This document shows, piece by piece, positions 1-4,967 of a stretch of 8,498 bases of DNA (positions are counted from its first letter, which is position 1; every line of letters starts with the position of its first letter). The translations under genes and the position numbers were made by a program. Under the pieces are notes generated by a model that made no database searches, was not told where the DNA came from, and was given only the letters and a program-made list of their open reading frames with translations. Source of the stretch: JBFKOL01 sp041628815. Its GTDB lineage: Bacteria > Bacteroidota > Bacteroidia > Chitinophagales > Saprospiraceae. The DNA lies in assembly GCA_041628815.1 (NCBI GenBank), contig JBFKOL010000173.1, positions 1 through 8,498 on the forward strand. Direction: 5' to 3'.

Positions 1-196
1 AAAGAGAAACATTGTTCTGGATCTTCACATTGTCACCGATGACGACACCATCAGCCACAAACACATTCTGTCCAAGGGTACAACCCTTTCCGATTCTGGC
101 CCCGGGCATTACATGACAGAAATGCCAAATCTTGGTGCCTTCGCCTATTTGAGCGCCTTCGTCAATAACGGCAGATGGGTGTGCGTAATATTTCAT
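1..196 (-). CDS. wbpD: UDP-2-acetamido-3-amino-2,3-dideoxyglucuronate N-acetyltransferase (WbpD/WlbB type), 5' part only
   Basis: Reading the minus strand from the ATG at 196-194 gives 65 open codons that run off the left edge, so only the N-terminal third of a protein of roughly 190 residues is present. It begins MKYYAHPSAVIDEGAQIGEG, continues with IWHF and PGARIG, and ends in GQNVFVADGVVIGD and KIQNNVSL. Spaced I/V-G-(D/E/K) hexapeptides mark a left-handed beta-helix acetyltransferase. From memory of the family, the pattern closely follows Pseudomonas aeruginosa WbpD (HPSA, VWHF, GARIG, GQNVFV, KIQNNVS). That cytoplasmic trimer uses acetyl-CoA to acetylate the 3-amino group of UDP-GlcNAc3NA. 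The aminotransferase that would make this substrate is the next gene upstream on the same strand, about 850 bp away. No strong Shine-Dalgarno precedes the ATG. The family call is firm; the exact sugar is inferred. Confidence 0.9.
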   Translation of the reverse strand, partial: MKYYAHPSAVIDEGAQIGEGTKIWHFCHVMPGARIGKGCTLGQNVFVADGVVIGDNVKIQNNVSL

Positions 197-410
197 CGAT
201 GGTGATTAAGGAAGTAAATATGGGGAAAAAAGGGGTATTTAGTTGCCAGCCTGCCTGCCTATGGCATGGTTGCCAGTTGCCCTGTTGTCGGGCTATCGAG
301 TTGAGGGTTATGGAATATTATAGTGTTCGATTTTGAAAAATTCTATTTTTAAGGTACTAATGATCCAGTTGTAATCCCAAATCTTCATTCATCATTATTA
401 TATTTCACCC

Positions 411-469
411 ATGCCCTTTAGGGTCAAGGCGTTCGTAGAGCGATGGCTGATTACTGGTTATTGGTTGTC
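411..469 (+). repeat. REP-like intergenic repeat, copy 1 of a local pair
   Basis: The block begins ATGCCCTTTAGGGTCAAGGC, continues GTTCGTAGAGCGATGG, and ends in a degenerate heptamer run (TTACTGG, TTATTGG, TTGTCGG). It aligns without large gaps over its first ~35 bases to the copy starting at 553, at about 80% identity by eye. The CCC-TTTA-GGG core forms a small hairpin. It lies wholly in non-coding DNA. It resembles bacterial REP elements in size and palindromic content, but no associated RAYT transposase is in the window. Confidence 0.6.
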
Positions 470-484
470 GGAGCGCAGCGGAGA

Positions 485-502
485 TCCCGCAGTATTGCGG
501 GA
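485..502. repeat. Short perfect palindrome (TCCCGCA arms)
   Basis: TCCCGCA and TGCGGGA are exact reverse complements around a GTAT loop. The hairpin lies between the two REP-like copies. No T-tract follows on either strand, so a terminator role is not supported. Confidence 0.55.
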
Positions 503-552
503 CTGGTTGGAGGGGGTGTCACAATCCATATTTCAAATTTCATGAATAACTC

Positions 553-615
553 ATGCCCTTCAGGGTTAGGGCGTTCGTGGAGCAATGGGTATATACTGGC
601 TACTGGTTATTGATT
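553..615 (+). repeat. REP-like intergenic repeat, copy 2 of a local pair
   Basis: This copy begins ATGCCCTTCAGGGTTAGGGC, continues GTTCGTGGAGCAATGG, and ends in ATACTGG, CTACTGG, TTATTGA. It is a diverged direct copy of 411-469. Differences fall in both the loop and the arms of the CCCT/AGGG hairpin. The tail keeps a 7-base period like that of copy 1 but has an extra unit. Confidence 0.6.
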
Positions 616-658
616 GAGGATCACGGAATTATTCAAAGTGACTGACATCGAAATATTC

Positions 659-681
659 AACCGTAGAAAAATTCTACGGTT
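659..681. repeat. 23-bp perfect palindrome with 10-bp arms
   Basis: AACCGTAGAA and TTCTACGGTT are exact reverse complements around an AAA centre. It is the longest perfect inverted repeat I found in the window. It lies about 360 bp past the aminotransferase stop and about 460 bp before the acetyltransferase start. No U-tract follows, so it is more likely a REP-type element or protein-binding site than an intrinsic terminator. Confidence 0.65.
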
Positions 682-810
682 AGCGGGCGCTGGTTTCTGG
701 GTTGCGTATTGCCAAGTTACCAGTTTTATACACCTACCCTAATGCAAAGCGCGTATTCCTAAATATTTTCCAGATCCTGTAACGCCAATGCACTGATCTC
801 ATAGGATTGG

Positions 811-985
811 GTTACATCGATACTTTTCATTGACTATGGATTCGTCCTGGATCCGCAAAAACAGATATGCGACCTCTCCGAGGTCGGGAATTTGTCCTGA
901 TCGAGGGCTAAAGGTATTGGACTTCTCCGAAGTCCTTTTGGTTTCTTTAAAGCAACGGTCGATATATATGATTTAATTTATATTA
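811..985 (+). repeat. Long intergenic repeat, copy 1 (with two TCC-loop hairpins)
   Basis: About 175 bp align by eye with 3771-3961 in the same orientation, at roughly 70-75% identity with a few small gaps. Shared landmarks in order are ATCGATACTTTTCA, CTGGATC, AAAAACAGA, the palindrome GACCTCTCCGAGGTC (871-885), CTGATCGA, the palindrome GACTTCTCCGAAGTC (920-934) followed by CTTTT, and an AT-rich tail ending TTTATATTA. The repeat ends 57 bp downstream of the aminotransferase stop codon. It has no reading frame, target-site duplication or terminal inverted repeat that I can see. Confidence 0.75.
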
Positions 986-1031
986 CCCGCAACCCGCAAC
1001 CCGCAACCCGCAACCCGCAACCCGCAACCCG
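985..1031. repeat. Tandem heptamer array, ACCCGCA x 6.7
   Basis: Six full exact copies of the 7-base unit ACCCGCA plus five bases of a seventh run without interruption. The array starts where the long repeat ends and stops 11 bp past the aminotransferase stop codon. Read on the coding strand the unit is GGTTGCG. The corresponding end of the second long repeat carries only a single GCAACCC (3963-3969), so the array looks like a local expansion. Copy number is probably variable between strains. Confidence 0.85.
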
Positions 1032-1042
1032 ACACCATTCCT

Positions 1043-2170
1043 TTAACTATCGAAAAAATTCCTGACATGTCCACAGATATAATCAAGCTGCTTCTCCGTC
1101 AACTCCGTATGCATGGGTAAAGACAATACCTCCTGGCAAAGTATTTCGGTGACGGGAAGATTTTTCTTTTGATCCCACCATGCCTTGTACGCATTCTGCC
1201 GATAGAGGGGTAGGGGATAGTAGATCATGGAAGGGATGCCTTGCCCTTGCAGATAACTCTTAAGATCATCCCTTTTGCCATTCCTTACCCGGATCGTGTA
1301 TTGATGGAAGACATGGGTTGAATAGTCGACCCTGGATGGCAGGATGACTTGATCACATGTGTTCAACAGTGTGTCGTAACTACCGGCAGCCCGCTGTCGG
1401 GCCGCTATGTAGTGGTCCAGGTATTTCAATTTTACATCGAGGATCGCCGCCTGCAGCGTATCCAGTCTTGAATTGACACCCAATATTTCGTGGTGGTATT
1501 TTTTGGATTGGCCGTGAGAAGCGATCATACGAATCCTGGCACCCAATGCTTCATCATCTGTATAAAGGGCTCCACCGTCCCCAAAACAACCGAGGTTTTT
1601 GGTGGGGAAAAAGGATGTGCAACCGATGTGGCCGATGGTGCCGGCCTTTTTAGTTTGGTCGTCAGGGAATGTGTAGTCCGACCCGATGGCCTGGGCATTG
1701 TCCTCGATGACGTAAAGTCCGTGGGCTTCAGCGATTTCCATGATCTCAAACATCTGCGAGGTAAGCCCGTAAAGATGGACGGGTATCATGGCTTTGGTGC
1801 GGGGTGTGATGGCCTTCTCCAGGCTCTGCAGGTCCATGTTGAAAGTCTTTGGATCTACGTCCACCATGACGCACCGGTATCCCAACAGGCCCACCACCTC
1901 GGCGGTGGCGGCATAGGTGAAGGCCGGTACGATGACTTCATCAGACGGTTTGAGATCCAGGGCCATTAGTGCTATCTGCAGCGCATCGGTGCCGTTGGCA
2001 CAGGTAATGACGTTCCTGGTACCCAGGTAGCTTTTCAGGTTTGACTCGAAGGCACTTACTTCCGGACCTTTTATGAATCGTCCCGAGGCAAGCACTTCGT
2101 CAATGGCACTATCGACTTCTTCCCTTATATGGGCCAGTTGTCCCGGGAGGTCGACCATTTTAATTTCCAT
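1043..2170 (-). CDS. wbpE: UDP-2-acetamido-2-deoxy-3-oxoglucuronate aminotransferase (WbpE/WlbC type, DegT/DnrJ/EryC1/StrS family)
   Basis: This is a PLP-dependent sugar aminotransferase of about 375 residues, a full family length. Numbering from the ATG at 2170, it has FIKGPEV near residue 33, CANGTDALQIAL near 57, the PLP-pyridine aspartate D157 in VIEDNAQ, the Schiff-base lysine K191 in SFFPTKN, then CFGDGG and GVNSRLDTLQAAI. The run HGQSKKYHH before that, and SLPMH near the C-terminus, match WbpE as I remember it. WbpE transfers an amino group, normally from glutamate, to C3 of a UDP-3-oxo-N-acetylglucosaminuronate in the cytoplasm. An in-frame ATG at 2194 would overlap the dehydrogenase gene by 13 bp. 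I prefer 2170, which lies 11 bp after that stop codon, follows an AGGA sequence, and gives the usual MEIKMVDL start. Close coupling to the dehydrogenase indicates one transcript. The sugar is inferred from family and neighbours. Confidence 0.92.
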   Translation of the reverse strand: MEIKMVDLPGQLAHIREEVDSAIDEVLASGRFIKGPEVSAFESNLKSYLGTRNVITCANGTDALQIALMALDLKPSDEVIVPAFTYAATAEVVGLLGYRCVMVDVDPKTFNMDLQSLEKAITPRTKAMIPVHLYGLTSQMFEIMEIAEAHGLYVIEDNAQAIGSDYTFPDDQTKKAGTIGHIGCTSFFPTKNLGCFGDGGALYTDDEALGARIRMIASHGQSKKYHHEILGVNSRLDTLQAAILDVKLKYLDHYIAARQRAAGSYDTLLNTCDQVILPSRVDYSTHVFHQYTIRVRNGKRDDLKSYLQGQGIPSMIYYPLPLYRQNAYKAWWDQKKNLPVTEILCQEVLSLPMHTELTEKQLDYICGHVRNFFDS

Positions 2171-2181
2171 CCTTTCCTGCT

Positions 2182-3576
2182 TCACATACTCCAATAGTCG
2201 TACTTTTTCTGACCCCGGTGAATACCCTTCAAATCGAATAGTATACCATCAGGGGTAAGCTTTTTTTCAAAATATCCATCGCCATATACCCGGTACTCAT
2301 CGTGGGCTACGGCAATGATCACGGCATCGTAGGCTTCTCCTTTCTTATCGCTTAGGTGTATGCCATATTCCCTGCCAAGGACGTCCTCGTTAGCGTGTGG
2401 ATCGGTCACATCGACATCGATGTGAAAGGATACCAGTTCTTTGATCAAATCCACGACTTTCGAATTCCGAATATCCGATACGTTTTCCTTGAAGGTAACG
2501 CCTTCCACCAGTACGCGGCAGTTGCCCGGATTTTTACCTTTGGCGATCAGCATTTGCACCAGTTTTTTGGCGATGTACCGGGGCATGAAGTCGTTTACTT
2601 TGCGTCCTGCCGCAATCACCTCCGGATCATAGCCCAATTGCTGGGCTTTGTAAAGCAGGTAGTAGGGATCGATGCTTATACAATGCCCGCCCACCAGCCC
2701 GGGGCGGAACTTGAGGAAGTTCCACTTGGTGGCAGCCGCCTCGAGTACATCCGTGGTGTTGATCCCCACTTTGTCGAAGATGATACACAATTCGTTCATC
2801 AGCGAAATATTCAGGTCGCGCTGGGTGTTTTCGATCACCTTGGCAGCTTCTGCTACCTTCATATTGGGTGCCTGGTAAAGACCTGCTGTAATTACTTCGG
2901 AATATATCTTGGTTATTTCTTCAAGCGCTTCGCCATCACAACCTGAAACGATTTTCAATATATCGGGTAGTTTCCTGACCTTATCCCCTGGATTGATTCT
3001 TTCGGGGGAGTACCCGATTTTGAAGTCTTTGCCTGCCTTGAGGCCGGAATATTTTTCTAAAACCGGGACGCATTCTTCTTCGGTGCAACCTGGGTATACG
3101 GTTGATTCGTAGATGACGTAATCTCCTTTCTTAAGGACCCTGCCAATGGTTGTAGAAGCTTTCTTCAGCGGGGTAAGATCGGGGATGCGCTGATCGTCGA
3201 TGTCCGTAGGCACGGCAATGATGTGAAAATGAGCCTGTTTGAGTTGCCCGGCATCGCTGGTAAAACAAACATCCACATCTTTAAAGTCGGCAAAGTCGAT
3301 TTCATCGGAAGGGTCGATACCGGCTTGCATCGCATCAACCTTTGACTTGTTGATATCAAAACCGATCACCGAGTAATACCTGGCGAACTCCAATGCAACG
3401 GGAAGTCCTACATAGCCCAGGCCAACTACACTTACTTTTTTGGATTTTTCTTTGAGCTCTTTGTACAATGTATTGATGTCTATTGGTGGAGGTTTAACGC
3501 ACCGCAAATTTATGTAATATGAATTGGATTTGATGCATGTTGGGGATAGTTCGCACAACATACACTTAAAGGGCAT
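2182..3576 (-). CDS. UDP-N-acetylglucosamine/galactosamine 6-dehydrogenase (WbpO/TviB/VipA type)
   Basis: This is an NAD-dependent nucleotide-sugar dehydrogenase that oxidises C6 of a UDP-N-acetylhexosamine to the uronic acid. Numbered from the ATG at 3576, the Rossmann motif GLGYVG is at 52-57, YEST at 156-159, YSPERINPGDK at 189-199, the central-domain stretch AAKVIENTQRDLNI at 244-257, and the catalytic cysteine C299 in GGHC. GVTFKEN follows at 359-365 in the UDP-binding domain. ENTQRDLNI and KWNFLKFRPGLVGGHC distinguish WbpO/TviB/VipA from the WbpA branch, as I recall both. The start is doubtful. The first 31 or so residues are cysteine-rich and unlike the family. The expected start falls at IDINTLYKEL, where the codon at 3483-3481 is ATA, not ATG; TTG at 3468 is the nearest conventional alternative. 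The aminotransferase follows 11 bp downstream. Whether UDP-GlcNAc or UDP-GalNAc is used cannot be told from sequence alone. Confidence 0.9.
   Translation of the reverse strand: MPFKCMLCELSPTCIKSNSYYINLRCVKPPPIDINTLYKELKEKSKKVSVVGLGYVGLPVALEFARYYSVIGFDINKSKVDAMQAGIDPSDEIDFADFKDVDVCFTSDAGQLKQAHFHIIAVPTDIDDQRIPDLTPLKKASTTIGRVLKKGDYVIYESTVYPGCTEEECVPVLEKYSGLKAGKDFKIGYSPERINPGDKVRKLPDILKIVSGCDGEALEEITKIYSEVITAGLYQAPNMKVAEAAKVIENTQRDLNISLMNELCIIFDKVGINTTDVLEAAATKWNFLKFRPGLVGGHCISIDPYYLLYKAQQLGYDPEVIAAGRKVNDFMPRYIAKKLVQMLIAKGKNPGNCRVLVEGVTFKENVSDIRNSKVVDLIKELVSFHIDVDVTDPHANEDVLGREYGIHLSDKKGEAYDAVIIAVAHDEYRVYGDGYFEKKLTPDGILFDLKGIHRGQKKYDYWSM
3505..3512 (-). promoter_or_regulatory. Possible Bacteroidota -7 element before the dehydrogenase
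   Basis: The minus strand reads TAAATTTG, an exact match to the Bacteroidota -7 consensus TANNTTTG. I find no TTG/TTTG -33 element at the usual spacing. It lies 21 bp upstream of the ATA codon at 3483 and inside the longest reading frame. If it is a real promoter, the protein cannot start at the ATG at 3576. Such short matches occur by chance in AT-rich DNA. Confidence 0.3.
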
Positions 3577-3674
3577 AGGCCGACCTGTGCCCAGCCATGT
3601 GTGATATGACGGAATTGGGATTTGTTCTTGGATTTTCTAAGATTTTTGTGTCGACCGATGACAATAGGATCATG

Positions 3675-3691
3675 CGGCCCCTACAGGGTCG
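3675..3691. repeat. Imperfect GC-rich hairpin
   Basis: CGGCCC and GGGTCG pair with one G-T wobble around a five-base CTACA loop. It is not followed by a T-tract on either strand. It resembles the other palindromes in the two gaps in size and placement but differs in sequence. Confidence 0.35.
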
Positions 3692-3726
3692 ATAGGTTTA
3701 TCATTATGCGATGTCTAACATTATAA

Positions 3727-3741
3727 GATCTCTCCGAGGTC
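3727..3741. repeat. Lone TCC-loop hairpin, third member of the family
   Basis: GATCTC-TCC-GAGGTC is one base away from the GACCTC-TCC-GAGGTC hairpins at 871-885 and 3833-3847; the change turns a C-G pair into a T-G wobble. The following bases CTTGTGG resemble the CTTTTGG that follows the hairpin at 920-934. It lies about 45 bp outside the second long repeat, so the hairpin also occurs without the rest of the repeat. Confidence 0.5.
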
Positions 3742-3770
3742 CTTGTGGCGTTTGGTTAACTGCCAACCGT

Positions 3771-3961
3771 TAATTACAACGATGCTTTTCAGTGATTAAA
3801 GTTTCACACTGGATCGGTAAAAACAGACATTCGACCTCTCCGAGGTCCAGAATTCGTACTGATCGACATGAGGCTATAGGTTTGGGACTTCTCCGAAGTC
3901 CTTTTAGGATTCTATAGAACAGCTGTCAGAATATGTGATTTCTGATTTAATTGATATTATA
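3771..3961 (+). repeat. Long intergenic repeat, copy 2 (with two TCC-loop hairpins)
   Basis: This is the same-orientation partner of 811-985, slightly longer through small insertions. It keeps AACGATGCTTTTCA, CTGGATC, AAAAACAGA, GACCTCTCCGAGGTC (3833-3847), CTGATCGA, GACTTCTCCGAAGTC (3886-3900) plus CTTTT, and the AT-rich tail TTTAATTGATATTA. Both hairpins are intact while the sequence between them has diverged. It ends 85 bp from the fcl stop codon, on the downstream side of that gene, just as copy 1 lies downstream of the aminotransferase gene. Confidence 0.75.
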
Positions 3962-4046
3962 TGCAACCCTACTACGCTAGCTCCAACACCAAGGCTACAG
4001 TGATCCAAGAAACCTTCTCGGGCGAAGCCCGCAACAGGCAACCCAT

Positions 4047-4967
4047 CTACAAAAATTCCTCTTTATAAACTCTTTCGATACCCTCTCGGAGCGTGATTCT
4101 TGGAGCCCACCCCAGCGCCTTGATCCTGGATACATCCAATACCTTGCGATAAGTGCCGTCGGGTTTGGAAAGATCGTGCCGGAATGTGCCTTTGTAACCG
4201 ACAATGTCTTTGATGAGGTTGGCCAACTCGATAATGGAGACATCCTCGCCAGTACCTACGTTGATGTGGCCTGATTCACTGTATTGCTTCATCAGGAAAA
4301 AGCAGGCCTGGGCAAAGTCGTCCACATGGAGGAACTCACGCATGGGTTTTCCGGTGCCCCAAAGTACGACCTCTTCCTGCCCGCTGATATGGGCTTCGTG
4401 GATCTTTCGGATCAGTGAGGGCAGCACGTGTGCCGATAGTGGATCGTAATTGTCATTCGGGCCATACATGTTGCACGGCATGACCGATATGAAATTACAG
4501 CCATATTCAGCGCGGTATGTCTCGCAAAGTTTGATACCTGTAATCTTGGCGAGGGCGTAGGGCTCGTTGGTCGGCTCGAGGATACCCGTCAACAATGCAT
4601 TTTCAGCAATTGGTATTTCGCTGTGTTTGGGATAGATACAGGATGAGCCCAATAATAGCAGTTTTTTAACACCGGTCAAATGAGCGCTGTTGACCACGTT
4701 GGATGCGATCATGACGTTGTCGTAGAGAAATTGGGCCCTGTAGGTATTGTTGGCCAGGATGCCACCCACTTTGGCAGCAGCGAGAAATACGTATTCGGGT
4801 TGATTTCGTTCAAAGAACTGCTCGACTTCGGTTTGTCTCCTCAGATCGAGGTGAGACTTGTCGATTTTTAAAATATTGTCATATTGATTAGCTTGTAAAA
4901 CCCGACAGATTGCTGAACCCACCATTCCGTTGTGGCCGGCAACGAATATTTTGGCATCTTTCTTCAA
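4047..4967 (-). CDS. fcl: GDP-L-fucose synthase (GDP-4-keto-6-deoxymannose 3,5-epimerase/4-reductase)
   Basis: This 306-residue short-chain dehydrogenase converts GDP-4-keto-6-deoxy-D-mannose to GDP-L-fucose with NADPH in the cytoplasm. The nucleotide-binding motif GHNGMVG is at 11-17 and AAAKVGGI at 63-70. The catalytic residues S108/S109 and C110 are in GSSCIYP, Y137 and K141 in NEPYALAK, and H180 in LSAH. These correspond, one residue shifted, to S107, C109, Y136, K140 and H179 of the E. coli enzyme. CNMYGPNDNYD and GTGKPMREFLHVDD are also typical, and the length is normal. The start codon is TTG at 4967-4965: an in-frame TAA lies five codons upstream and the first in-frame ATG is inside the Rossmann motif, so no ATG start is possible. 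It overlaps the gmd stop codon by four bases (TTGA), indicating translational coupling. Confidence 0.96.
   Translation of the reverse strand: MKKDAKIFVAGHNGMVGSAICRVLQANQYDNILKIDKSHLDLRRQTEVEQFFERNQPEYVFLAAAKVGGILANNTYRAQFLYDNVMIASNVVNSAHLTGVKKLLLLGSSCIYPKHSEIPIAENALLTGILEPTNEPYALAKITGIKLCETYRAEYGCNFISVMPCNMYGPNDNYDPLSAHVLPSLIRKIHEAHISGQEEVVLWGTGKPMREFLHVDDFAQACFFLMKQYSESGHINVGTGEDVSIIELANLIKDIVGYKGTFRHDLSKPDGTYRKVLDVSRIKALGWAPRITLREGIERVYKEEFL

Larger units (their letters stand above)
197..1042. other. Repeat-rich non-coding gap between wbpE-like and wbpD-like genes
   Basis: These 846 bases contain no credible coding region on either strand. They hold a run of degenerate TTGCCAG-like words (about 240-290), a pair of REP-like copies (411-469, 553-615), two separate palindromes (485-502, 659-681), a long repeat shared with the other large gap (811-985) and a heptamer array (985-1031). 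The flanking genes are both on the minus strand, so the gap separates the aminotransferase stop codon from the acetyltransferase start. I see no TANNTTTG promoter element close to the acetyltransferase start, so whether the two genes share a transcript is unclear. Confidence 0.75.
3577..4046. other. Repeat-rich non-coding gap between fcl and the dehydrogenase
   Basis: These 470 bases contain no convincing gene. From left to right on the plus strand they hold an imperfect hairpin CGGCCCC-TACA-GGGTCG (3675-3691), a lone TCC-loop hairpin (3727-3741), the second copy of the long repeat (3771-3961), and heptamer-like words GCAACCC (3963-3969) and GCAACAGGCAACCC (4031-4044). The last of these ends 2 bp beyond the fcl stop codon. 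A short minus-strand reading frame covering 3995-4243 overlaps fcl out of frame and looks spurious. The gap probably separates a gmd-fcl transcript from the dehydrogenase-aminotransferase unit, although read-through is possible. Confidence 0.7.

Noticed and set aside
919..945. Rho-independent terminator made from GGACTTC-TCC-GAAGTCC followed by CTTTT-like bases
   Set aside because: The T-rich side is on the plus strand, but the nearby genes are on the minus strand; no plus-strand transcript is known to end here, and the same layout recurs as part of a longer repeat.
985..1031. CRISPR array
   Set aside because: The unit is 7 bases long and repeated without spacers, and there are no cas genes; it is a simple tandem repeat.
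1490..1969. Plus-strand reading frame of 159 codons opposite the aminotransferase gene
   Set aside because: It is antisense to a gene with complete family motifs, and its translation shows no recognisable motif; it is a shadow frame.
2356..2946. Plus-strand reading frame of 196 codons opposite the dehydrogenase gene
   Set aside because: It lies entirely antisense to a well-supported enzyme, and its translation has no domain-like features.
811..3961. Insertion sequence or composite transposon bounded by the long repeats
   Set aside because: No transposase gene, terminal inverted repeats or target-site duplications are visible, and the repeats are diverged and non-coding.
3995..4243. Minus-strand reading frame overlapping the 3' end of fcl
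   Set aside because: It is out of frame with fcl over most of its length, has no motif, and its C-terminal part is translated from heptamer-like repeats.
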